From contig OZ020492.1 in the NCBI GenBank assembly GCA_963971405.1, positions 15,984,151-16,048,150 of the forward strand: a stretch of 64,000 nucleotides of DNA, given 5' to 3'. Position 1 is the first letter of the stretch. Every line of letters begins with the position of its first letter. Both the position numbers and the translations under genes were made by a program. Shown here piece by piece: positions 34,350 through 44,460 of this stretch. The notes beneath the pieces are model-generated. The model searched no databases. It saw only the letters and a list, made by a program, of their open reading frames with translations, and was not told the DNA's origin. The stretch is from Psococerastis gibbosa (taxonomy: Eukaryota > Arthropoda > Insecta > Psocodea > Psocidae).

Positions 34350-34739
34350 TTAGGAGGATATGCTACGTAGCAAATTGGCACCCCAAAATTAAATACTTTT
34401 CATTTTTTATTTAATTAACTCAGCAAGTTATTAAAAATTTGGCCCATTTAAGTTGCAGAAGACTAGGCTACTTTGCGCATTATATAATCGGGTATTTTTA
34501 ATTTTCGGTTTTGTAGTTCTTCCAAAAATTCCAAAATACGCGAAATTTTAGTCCTGTCTGGTATTTATGAAAGAACTAAGGTACCAAAAATTTGATATTT
34601 CCTATTATATGATGCATGAAGTACAACTTCCATGAGCCAAATCTTTAATGACTTGCTTTGCTAATTTAATAAAAAATAAAAAGCCAATAAAAACAACAAA
34701 TTTTGGGGTGCTAATTTCTTACGTAGCATGTCCTCTTAA
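34350..34739. mobile_element. Foldback element, copy 2 (relative of 17747-18134)
   Basis: TTAGGAGGATATGCTACGTA and TACGTAGCATGTCCTCTTAA are inverse ends. The inner words ATTTAATTAACTCAGCAAGT and TATATGATGCATGAAG match the earlier copy, but the tips differ (AGGACATGC versus GAGTGTACAG). Confidence 0.65.
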
Positions 34740-35578
34740 CAAAGGATTAGTTGGAATTGCATTGCCTGTTGTGTAAATAGTCATTAGAGGCATGAGCCTT
34801 ACTGGACTTACCATTTATGGAACGGTCTAACGCAACAGTCCTCAGTTCTCCACCAAGAAGATTCTTTCCCCTATACGGATCTAATGCCGGTTTCACGTTA
34901 TAGAATTCTAAAATCTTTACATCAAAGTAGAAACTACCCCCTTCTCCCATGCACATACATGGGTAGCGGAACTGGGTTCCAAGGGGGTGTAGAAAGAAGC
35001 CACAGACTACAGCAGCACTGCAGAGATTCCGGGTATCCAACAGTTCGTGTATAATTTTCACATGACTGGTCATCGGAACCGGTTTCAGAAATTTCATTGG
35101 ATATTACATTGTGGTTTTTATTTTTCCTCTCAAAATCCTATTCTATCTAGTATCAAGCCATTTCTTTTCGGGGGGGAGGGGGGGGGGGGGGGTTGAACAC
35201 CCATGAACCCCTCCTTGGCTACGACCTTGGGTATAATTGAACTGGGTTCCAAACGGGCGAAGACTTCTAACATTACATGGGCTATTTGTTTTTCCCTCCT
35301 ATGCAGAAGGTACGTACATATTGTGTATGATACATCCTGTACCTTTAGTTGCGGGGCGTACGAACGGTATAGCAAGATCTTTGTTCATTTACGAGCATAC
35401 TATAATAAGAAGTATAACAGTGTAATTGTGTTAGAGAACCCAAAATGATTAGCGGCTGGAGTTAGCTACCGTTTCCGCTGATGGCTATATATAAATTAGT
35501 CCCAAAAAGGATCAGTTTTATGTATGCACCAGTCATGAAGTGACAACACGAGTGAAGAACACGTCAAGCATACACTGA
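34740..35578. other. Intergenic, no supported gene
   Basis: A 116-codon minus frame (35097-34747) has no recognisable domain. A G run near 35166 and CCTTGGCTACGACCTTGG near 35212 mark the end of a hAT-like scrap. Confidence 0.4.
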
Positions 35579-35717
35579 GGCGGGGTTTCCACATACGTCA
35601 ATGGTCAATCAATGGTAAATATGATATTGACGTTTTAGCAGACATTAAAGACATACTAAAAATGTCTGCTACCACGTCAAAACCATATTTACCATTGACG
35701 TATGTGGAAACCCCGCC
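35579..35717. mobile_element. Small foldback MITE (GGCGGGGTTTCCAC tip)
   Basis: The arms GGCGGGGTTTCCACATACGT and ACGTATGTGGAAACCCCGCC are exact inverses and the whole 139 bp folds on itself. TGA flanks both sides (35576-35578 and 35718-35720). GACGTGGTAGCAGACATT is shared with the longer family at 2246, so it looks like a reduced relative. Confidence 0.8.
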
Positions 35718-35720
35718 TGA

Positions 35721-36785
35721 GAGAAATGCTCCATATATGATATCGGAATTAATAAGATAAATACGTCTCAATGCGTAGTTGGCACGGTAAATTAACGCAT
35801 GGGTTCTCCAATAAACACCCTCCGTTAACTCATCGCCATGTATAATTCTGATACTTATGCTGCTATGAGTACGTCCTATAATTCAGTACCAAAACTTGTA
35901 TGATTTGAAACTTCTTGAATTTATCGGACCCTAAATTTTTAAGGACAGTAGCTGCGGTAATCTATCGTTTTATCGTAGGCCTAGACATTCTCCGATAATC
36001 CATCGATTCCTATTTACCGCATTGTCCTGCTTCTCTTACGATACCCACCGCATCCGGGGGGGGGGGGCATATATATATATATATGCGTTCAATATTAATA
36101 TATGATACGCATGTAAGAGTATATATGTAAATACGAGAGCCCCCTAAATATATACCCAAACGCCGCCTCCCCTCCCCTCCCTATAAATGCAGCACATTGC
36201 AATGCTGGGCACTATCTACTAGTATATATACGTACATTTCATTGCTTCAGTGCGAACCCTGTAGCTATGTGACAGGAAGATTTCAATAATATAATACAAT
36301 GTATAAGATAAAAATAACTATAATGCCTATAAACAGTGAAATACATCAATAAACACATTTAAGAAAACCTACTTGAAATGCCTAATTCGCCTCCATACCT
36401 CGTGAGTGTCGTGTCGTAAATTATTATTATTATAATTGAACAAACATACTTGGTTGATTGATTATATTTATAAATATATTCCTTCGGTGCGGGGGAGAAC
36501 CGGCCGAAGAAGAAGAAGATTGTTATTATAAAATCATAAAAATTAATTGTGGAAACTAAAAAAATAGCATTAATTTTAATTTACAAATTACATAAATAAT
36601 AATACTCACAGAAGTATGCAAGCACATAACACATAAAGCCGTACTCAGGACTTATTTTAAGGGGGGGGGGTTCGGTTTTTTTTAGTCTATTAACAACAAC
36701 AAAAAACCTGAAGTTAATAGAAAGCATTGATACAAGCGTTCCACAGGAAATGTTTTTTTTTAGTAATTTTTCATGAGACTTGAGC
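35721..36785. other. AT-rich intergenic DNA
   Basis: Contains G and AT runs (36057-36084), AT microsatellite and no supported gene. Confidence 0.5.
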
Positions 36786-36789
36786 CTTA

Positions 36790-36935
36790 TTTATTTATTT
36801 TTGGTCCAGAACCTAACCATCAAGGGGCAAGCGACATTTTGTGTTTTTTTTTTTACTTTTTTTGATGACTAAAATAAATTTGAATTTATATATAATTGTT
36901 GCAGCCGTTTTTGAACAAAAATTGTTAGTTCCAAA
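36790..36935 (-). repeat. GCTTTCC-family fragment
   Basis: Reversed words of the family, such as CAAGGGGCAAGCGACATTTT and TTGCAGCCGTTTTTGA. It begins ~45 bp beyond the stop codon of the zinc-finger exon, so it probably forms part of the 3' region. Confidence 0.5.
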
Positions 36936-36978
36936 ACCTATCTCTGGGCCCATTTCCTGCGGAGCTATAATTTCTCCT

Positions 36979-37281
36979 TCAGTGGTCCGAACGAAATGTT
37001 ATCCCGTTATCGCAAGAAACCTTTGTCCAATAGCTGTTCTCCCGCTGCAGACATTTCAACAAGTGTCGATGCTTCGAAATGGCATGTTGCTTCGCCGAAT
37101 CACTAACGTAGAACGGCTCGTCGCAGACAACGCATGAATACAGCACGTACGTCAACTCCATTCGGAAGTGCGATCTGAATTCAGCAATACTTCTCGTGCT
37201 GAATCTTTTGCATAATATACAGGAATCTTTGTTGTCGTCGCGACTGGTTAATTCGGCGGCTATCGTCGTGCTGGCCGTCAA
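36979..37281 (-). CDS. C2H2 zinc-finger gene, last recognised exon
   Basis: On the minus strand TATTTATTTTCAG|TTGACG is a good acceptor at 37282/37281. It opens a phase-0 frame of 100 codons to a TGA (36981-36979). The frame encodes CILCKRFSTRSIAEFRSHF, a finger lacking its last His, and CVVCDEPFYVSDSAKQHAIS-KH, a standard C-x2-C-x12-H-x4-H finger. Such domains usually bind nucleic acid in the nucleus. The phase matches the exon at 38140-38301. A different 3' exon remains possible. Confidence 0.68.
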   Translation of the reverse strand: MTASTTIAAELTSRDDNKDSCILCKRFSTRSIAEFRSHFRMELTYVLYSCVVCDEPFYVSDSAKQHAISKHRHLLKCLQRENSYWTKVSCDNGITFRSDH

Positions 37282-37436
37282 CTGAAAATAAATATTTATT
37301 TGTTGACTGCTATAACTTAATTTTTTTATATCGTTGACATCATCAAATTCAGCTATTCTTATAAGGGTAAACATTAAATATCTCATGAAATATCAATCGT
37401 AGGGGTACAGTTGTCAAAAATATCAGGACAAACAAA

Positions 37437-38110
37437 AAAGAATACCTGGGCACTTTGATTAAGTAAGTGACTGATCCAACCAATTGATCTATTCTATTAA
37501 CATAACACAGTTGAATCATACAAGTACTGATTAAGTTAGCCCAAGCTTGTTAAAATACTGTGTGTCAATCGTCAATAAAACGTCATTAAAATAACAAACA
37601 CAACACAACAACAATTGATAAGATACAGCAGAATCCAGACTGTTAGCAAAAAAAGAATACCCGGGCACTCTGAGTAAGTAAGTGACTTATGAAACCGCAA
37701 TGGATCTATTCTATTGTCATAGAATAAAATACAGTCGACTCATACAAGTACTGATTAAGTTCACCCAAGCTTGTTAAAATACTGTAGGTATGTGAATCGT
37801 CCATAAAAAATAATTAAAATAACACACTCAAAACAGTAACAATTGATACAACAGAATCCAGCTATTCAATTTCTTATTAGGATTCTACTATACCAACACC
37901 TTCACCCTCTCCCTCCACTTCTGATCAACAATTAATTGATGCAACAGAATCCAGACTTTTGGGTGTTTAAAGCGTACTTATAAACGTTTCGACAACTTCA
38001 GAGGCAACTCAAGAGTTACAACTGAGTCCAACTAGTCAATTTCTTATTAGGATTCTACTTTACCAACATTTTCACCCTCTCCCTCCATTTCTGATCATTA
38101 AACGCTACTT
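37437..38110 (-). repeat. Diverged direct repeats in a zinc-finger intron
   Basis: 37437-37640 and 37660-37865 are ~222-bp-offset copies (AAGTACTGATTAAGTT, CCAAGCTTGTTAAAATACTG). 37868-37930 repeats at 38037-38100 (TCAATTTCTTATTAGGATTC). 37975-38100 repeats again at 38402-38530, on the other side of the exon at 38140-38301. Confidence 0.65.
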
Positions 38111-38139
38111 CCGGTTCCAGCCCCCCCCCCCCCACTCAC

Positions 38140-38301
38140 CTCCGATCCCCAAATGTGGTCACTACATGACGCGAGGCTGGTCTTCCCTTTGAATTCACAC
38201 TTTCTCGGACAGGGTACTGAGTTTGTGGGCACGACGAAACGGAGACCGCCTTCTTCTGCCTCCTTGTAAAAGCGTGATTTTCGAGCTATATTATTGCGCA
38301 C
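38140..38301 (-). CDS. C2H2 zinc-finger gene, internal exon (54 codons)
   Basis: On the minus strand the acceptor is CTTTTTCTGGCAG|GTGCG at 38302/38301 and the donor is GGATCGGAG|GTGAGT at 38140/38139, both near consensus. Exactly 162 bp in phase 0 encode VRNNIARKSRFYKEAEEGGL and, further on, CPRKCEFKGKTSLASCSDHI. The latter is a Cys/His-rich stretch that does not fit the standard finger spacing. The phase agrees with the exons on both sides. It is flanked by direct repeats. Confidence 0.7.
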
Positions 38302-39547
38302 CTGCCAGAAAAAGGTAAATGTCATGAGTTTCTGGATCGGGAATGGCTTGCAGATACAAATTAAGTCAGTGGTGGTTCAGCAAAGAATGGGCGTCTATTC
38401 AAGCGCATTTACAAATGTTTCGACAACTTTAGAGGCAACTCAAGAGTTACAATTGAGTCCAACTATTCAATTTCTTATTAAGATTCCGCTTTATCACCAT
38501 TCCACTCGACTCCTCCCTATCCCTCATCTTCTGATCATTACACATTTCACTAATTATGGTCGTTTCGGAGTAGCTTATTTCAATATGATTCATATGATTT
38601 GACCACGGCGAAGTATGTGCTATCCGGAGCCTTATTGCAGTTTCTTTGATAATATAGGTTTGAAATAGTGGGGTTTTACGCAGTTCGTAAACAAAAAGAG
38701 GATTTGGTTAACCAAACTGGAAGCAGGAAGGGGTCTCCCCCGGGGGAGTTAAAAAAATAAATTGCGCAAAATAGTTAGTCTCTACAAAAGCCGGGGGTCA
38801 CCTTATTCGGTTGATGGATGGGATGTCCCTGGACAAAAGAGAGTTCAACCTTCCTTGAGACATTGTGGTTTGTTAATAGTTTTATATTTTGTTGTTAATT
38901 TTCATTCAGACAAAAATTCTGAGAAACTAACATGTGGCAACGATAGAGAAAATGTCCAAAAGTTTATAAACCAGCCTTATTGCAGGTAGGCATCTGCCCA
39001 TATGCCCTCAATGAAATCCAAATAATTACAGTGTATTTTGTTATTTTTATTGTTATACGTTTAAATAGTTTTATGTTGTAATTTTTTGTTACATAATATG
39101 AATGTTGATTATTTTTTTGTCCTCTTTAGCTCCATGTGACGCCCAGTAACTCGATAACTTTACCGTTACGAATGCTCTTACCCTAATAGCCAAATGCCAA
39201 TTGGAAGATATATTATAGACCTTCTAGGGTAGATTTGAATATCTAATATGAATATATATTCAATTATTCACGTCTTCTAGATATCATACAGATAACTTGA
39301 GTCAACCCGCGCGTATACATCTTGACATCTATCAAACGTCTTATTATTTCCATTGACGTCTACAAAACGTCTACAACCTATATTATAAATATTTGAGATG
39401 TAGATATTCATATCTAACTCTAGATATCTATGTGTCCGCTGTCGATGTGGGTAGTCTCCGGTTTAGCGTGATCTAATATATTTTATTATCCATGGTTTGA
39501 ACACACACTCACCAATTTAAGAATCAAGCACTTTACTAAGAACGTAC

Positions 39548-39713
39548 CTGCTCCTCCACCGCATGAATCACGAAACAATTAGGTAGACCATTGGTTTGCG
39601 TGTCGTCCATGGGAAAAATGGTGGTGCGTATCACGTTGTGTACGGACATCATATGCCGAGTATTGTGACGTCGCGTGCTGAAAATTCCACAGACGCCGCA
39701 CTTATTCCTCAAC
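39548..39713 (-). CDS. C2H2 zinc-finger exon, downstream half (beyond the copia insertion)
   Basis: Reading the minus strand: LRNKCGVCGIFSTRRHNTRH followed by MMSVH, a C-x2-C-x11-H-x4-H finger of the C-x-x-C-x-x-F type. It continues NVIRTTIFPMDDTQTNGLPN to HAVEEQ and the near-perfect donor GAGCAG|GTACGT at 39548/39547, phase 0. The left border of a Ty1/copia element lies directly upstream. The other half of the exon appears on the far side of that element (44149-44230), in the same frame across one copy of the GTTGA duplication. Whether the gene is still expressed is unknown. Confidence 0.7.
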
Positions 39714-41385
39714 TTTTATCTTTTTGGGGAAAAGAGATTAGGCAGTCATTGTGCATTCTTAATATAATAACAGACTTTTTTTTAATAATAACGTGTCAAT
39801 AGTAATAAATGTAAGTTTCCCGCAATAAAGTTTTATCCTACTTTGTTTCAATTTCAATTGGAATTAAATTATTAATAAAAAGTAATTATTTCAATATTCC
39901 CCCCTCAATTGAAACATTAGAACATTTTATGAAATACAAAAAAAAAAACTTAGAAACATCTCAATACATTACATGAAACAAAAATCAGAAATTAATATAA
40001 ATTCATTTCTTTAGTAAAATAACAGGATTTTGCTCTTGGCAACCCTTTCGTTAAGATATCGGCAATTTGCTCATTTCTGCGAATATACTTTAATTCTAAA
40101 TTCTCACACTGAAAAATATCATATAAAATTTTTAACTTTATGTCAAGTATTTCACTCTTTTTATTTTGGATGGATCATTTACTAGAGCTATACAAGCTTG
40201 ATTGTCTTCAAAAATATTTATCTTCAGATCCATTGTTATATCAAAGTCAACTAATAATTTTTCAATCCATAAGATCTCTACTACGCAAAAATTTTAATTT
40301 ATCAACTCTGCTTCTGCTGTAGATTACGCAACACATGACTGTATCTTACTTTTCCATGCAATCAAGTTATTATTTATCATAATGCAGTATCCACTCACGG
40401 ATTTTCTATCATTGAAATCTTGACCCCAGTCAGCGTCAGCAAATGCATCTACAAAGTATTATCATTATTATCAGTTCTATAATAAAATAAACCAAACTCT
40501 TTAGTTTTCTTCAAATATTTTAAAATTCTAGTTAAATATTTCCAAAACTATTCAGACGGTTTAAATAATGAAATTAATATTGTCTGGTCTAGTTACAAAC
40601 TAAGTACATCAAACAACCAATTAGTTCTTTTCATGGTTTATCAGTATTCTCAACAGTCTTTTCTTCAAAATGAAGATTAGTTTCATTAGACGTATCAGCA
40701 CCATAACAATTTTCAAATCTAAATTTCTTTAAGAGTTTTTCCACATAATTGGTTTGGTTTATTTTTAAATAACCATTTTCCTTATCATAATCGATATTCA
40801 AACCAAGAAATTTCTTAAGATTTCCTTTATCTTTCATTTTAAATCGAGTCATCAATAGATTTTTCACATCAACAATAGCTTTATCGTCAAGACTACATAA
40901 AATTATGTCATCTACAAATAGTAGTAAGTAAACAGAATTATTTTTATACAAACATAAATCATCATTACATTGCAAAAAGCCTTATCTTTTGACAAAGTCA
41001 TTAAATTCCATATTCCAGCATTTAGCTGCCTGTTTAAGTCCATATAGAGCTTTGTTAAGTTTAAGAACATGATTCGGTTTATATTCGTGCCCCCAGGAGA
41101 ATAAATATATAGGCCTAAGGAGTTGGCAATTTACCATTCAAGAAAGCTGAATTGACATCTAACACTTGAAAGTTGAACCCTTTCTGATTCCCTATTTCAA
41201 GAAAAAAAATCTTATTGTGGTCATATTTGCAACCGGAGTATAAATTTCGCTTCTATCAAAACTTTCTCTCTGTTCAAAACCTCTGCAAACAAGTCTAGCC
41301 TTGCATTTGTTTCACCGGTTTCATTATTCATTTTTGTGAACACCCATTTGGTACTCAAAATTTGATCTTAAACACTAGGGTTTTC

Positions 41386-42596
41386 AACAAAGTAAAAAAG
41401 TAAAGTAAGTAAAGTAAATGTATTTCAAAATTTTCCTTCGTAATACATTAATAAACATATGGGGCCCGTTAGGCTAGGCCCGTGATGGGCCCCTGAACAG
41501 TTTGCAATACAAATAATATTTAAATGCACTAGTTACACTATAATAATGTATGTTTAAATCATGTAAAAATCACAGAAAAAAATATTAATAAGAAGCAGAA
41601 AGATAAAATAATAATAATAATGGTAGGATTGTACAATATATGTCAGTAGATAGCTTAAATTAAATTAAATTAACAGCTTGAGCAAAAACTGAGGCTGTTA
41701 TTCGGCTAATTGGGTGAAAATAGGTTTTTTTATGGTGCGGTCGAAAAGTTTAATATTGTTTAGTTGTTTAATTGATTCTGTAAGACTGTTGTATGGGGAA
41801 ATGGATCTATATATGTGTGATGTTTGAAGTAGGGATGTTTTTGGGGCAAAATATTTTGAGATTGCGGCCCACTCCAAGTCTTGTGTTTAGTCCATGTTGT
41901 ATGTAGTCTGTCTGGCCGTCTAACGTCATGCTGCGTTTGTATCTGTATAGTAGTAGTTGTCTTGTGTAAAGTAGTGTCAATGGATGAACCTGGAAGTCAT
42001 TATATAGTTGGAGGGATGGGAAACGGCGTGGTCTGCGCATTGCGACCCGCAGGACACTTTTCAATGCAACCTCAAGAGGTTGTAGGTGAGTGCAGTAAGC
42101 TCCCCCCCACGCTAATAAGCCATATTCTGCTATTGACTGCACAATTGCATAGTACGTCTGTCTGAGGAAGTCCCGGTCAAGTATGTGCCTTAAACGTCGA
42201 AATTTGTATGTAGTCTTTCGTACCCGTGTCGATGTCAGTAGTATGTGCGTGTTCCATTTAAGGTGTTGGTCAATAGTCACTCCTAAGTATTTGTACGAGT
42301 CAGTCTTTGCTATTGTATGTTGGTTTATTGTTATCGTTAGGTTGTCAGGTTGTCCAGCTGAGTTGGGGCTGAATGTCATAAATTCGGTTTTAAGTACATT
42401 AAGAGTGAGTCTGTTTTCCTGTAGCCATTTTTGTACTTTTTTCAGTGCTAGGTTTGTCTTATTTTGCACATCATTCCATGTCTCTCCATTAATATGTAGG
42501 GCGGTGTCGTCAGCAAAGCCAATCAAACTACCGTCAATATCTAGTTTCAAAAGTTCATTAATGTAGATAAGGAACAAGAGTGGCCCACAATATCCC
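41386..42596 (-). mobile_element. 5'-truncated LINE inserted in the copia RT
   Basis: The minus-strand frame from 42596 to a stop at 41807 begins GPLLFLIYINELL, in the middle of RT. It has the catalytic FADDTAL box (about 42500-42520), KTEFMTFSP and YKYLGVTIDQHLKWNTHI, then the thumb and C-terminal part. This ~260-codon frame is uninterrupted. About 400 bp of 3' UTR ends in TTTAC-type repeats at 41390-41415. The upstream RT, endonuclease and ORF1 are absent. CR1/Jockey-like. It is younger than the copia it sits in, since copia sequence resumes on both sides. Confidence 0.85.
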
Positions 42597-43391
42597 ATGT
42601 GTTGTTTGTTTTTATAGAATTCAATTCTCGTTTTATAGCCTTTAACCACAAATTATTTTCTTCACAACATATAGCTTCATTGTAATTCATAGGTACGCCA
42701 TTCACAAACTCCTCTGCACATAGTGCCATATTTAATTCATAATATTTTAAATTCTCTGGAATTCTGATTGTTCTCTTAGGTCTACCACTTTCAATTACAT
42801 TTGTCTTACTTTCACACACAGTTTCGTTTTCAATAACGGCATTTGACGATTTCATGATCTGATTCTGATTTGTCATATTCAATGCTGATTTTAGGATCTT
42901 TAGATTTAAATACAAATTGATTTTCATTGAAAATTATATCTCGTGCCACAAATATCTTACTTGTTTTTAAATTAAGTAATCTGTATCCAACAGCTGCATA
43001 TCCTAACATTATACATACGAGTAGATCAGCTTTTGAGTCAAGTTTCTTTCTTAGTTCTTTAGGAATGTGAGTGTATGCCATTGAGCCAAATACACGTAAA
43101 TAACTTACATCTTGTTTTTCTCCATACCAGATTTCTGCTGGAGTTTTATTTTCTTCAAGAACTGAAGTTGATAACCTACGGTTCAATGTATACGCGGCAC
43201 ATTTTACAGCTTCATGCCAATATATTTTAGGAACTTCAGATTTTTCCAGCATGGTGCGAGCTTTCTCAACCAAAGTCCTATTCATACGCTCGCTTTTACC
43301 ATTTTCTTCTGGTGTGTATTTTACAGTAAAATCCTGAATAATTCCTTTTTATAGCAAATTTTTTTTTATGAAATTAGACTAGTACTCCTTG

Positions 43392-44050
43392 CAAGGGCGG
43401 GTCCAGGACAGATTTTCGGAGGGGGCCATTCCAGGGAACGTGGGTGTAGCCTACCAAGCCAAATTAATTTTTAGCGATGGTGCAATTGGTGTGTTTGTCA
43501 GCGAAACAAGGTTCATTAATTTACAGTGCATTACTTGAAAAGCCCATGCGCCTGATGCAGATAGGTACCAAATGGGGGGGGGGGGGCGGGGGTCTCCCCC
43601 GGAGGAAAAATTTGAAAATATAATGGCAAAATAGTGGGGTGTCACGCATTTTAACAGCAGTAATAATGCTTATCCATATTGCTGGAAACAGGGAGGCCCG
43701 GGGGTTCTCCCCCGGAGGAAAAATTTCATAAAATAAAGGCCAAATAGTAGGGTTTTACGCTTTTAATAGCAGTAAAGTATTGATTTTTTAAAGCTTACCA
43801 AGGAATGCTTATTTGCTTATTCATACTGCTGGAAACAAGGGGGCCAGGGGTCACCCCCGGAGGAAAAATTTGAAAATATAATGGCAAAATAGTGGGGTTT
43901 AACGCATTTTTACGGCAATAAAATTTATAATTTAAACATGGAAGACAGAGTTATGTTACCATACTAAGGTTTTTGTTTTTATTTTATAGTGTACGCAAAT
44001 TTTCTCGGGGGGGGGGGGGGGGCATGGCCCCCTCTCTGGACCCGCCACTG
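43392..44050. mobile_element. hAT-type MITE inside the copia, perfect 8-bp TSD
   Basis: Ends CAAGGGCGGGTCCAGG and TCTGGACCCGCCACTG are inverse. ACTCCTTG flanks both sides exactly (43384-43391 and 44051-44058). The interior is three ~120-bp tandem units, each with CCCCCGGAGGAAAAATTT and AAATAGT-GGGTTTTACGC words. No transposase. Confidence 0.85.
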
Positions 44051-44148
44051 ACTCCTTGTCTCTTATCTTTTTGGGGAAAAGAGATTAGGTAGGCAGTCAT
44101 TGTGCATTCTTAATATAATATTAATAATAAAAAGTAATTATTTCAATA

Positions 44149-44230
44149 TCAACGGCTCGTGCTTGCTCGCTAAATGTTTCTGGTAGGATTCTTTGGATTT
44201 CGGTTGATACTCCCAATACAGACAGTGTAA
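44149..44230 (-). CDS. C2H2 zinc-finger exon, upstream half (interrupted by copia)
   Basis: The minus-strand frame reads YQPKSKESYQKHLASKHEPL up to the copia border. Counting back, C-x2-W-x12-H-x4-H fits a C2H2 finger whose second Cys is replaced by Trp (TGG). The frame is closed by a stop just upstream, and no clear acceptor is visible (GGGAG|TATCAA at 44210 is weak). The true 5' border, and further upstream exons, are unresolved. Confidence 0.5.
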
Positions 44231-44460
44231 ATTTTTTTATATATATGTAAATTGTATAAATTGTGAGTTGTAATGCAGATGTTGGAGATACTGAAATTTC
44301 TTGAACTATTATAATTCGAACGTGAACTTACTCTGTTATTACTTTACTATTTGTATATTTATAATTTATTATATTCTAAACTCTCGGCTACTTTATATTA
44401 AAATATATTTGCTTTACTTTATTTAAGTATTAAATTACTTATTAGACTTATATTGAATTA
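44231..44460. other. AT-rich DNA, nothing recognised
   Basis: No open frame or element. It would be intron or upstream DNA of the zinc-finger gene. Confidence 0.4.

Larger units (their letters stand above)
39714..44148 (-). mobile_element. Ty1/copia LTR retrotransposon fossil
   Basis: A degraded copy on the minus strand. LTR copies are at 44061-44148 (5', shortened) and 39714-39896 (3'), sharing CAGTCATTGTGCATTCTTAA. A purine tract adjoins the 3' LTR, and GTTGA flanks the whole element. Parts in order are the end of integrase (about 43350-42830), RT (interrupted; the LFVDDIIL box is near 40930) and RNase H (about 40440-40010, with ADADWGQDF). Gag and protease are missing. It also carries a LINE and a hAT MITE. 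It is broken in at least several places and clearly old, judging by LTR differences and nested insertions. Confidence 0.88.

Noticed and set aside
34747-35097. 116-codon minus-strand open frame
   Set aside because: No recognisable domain and no splice context; mixed-frame character.
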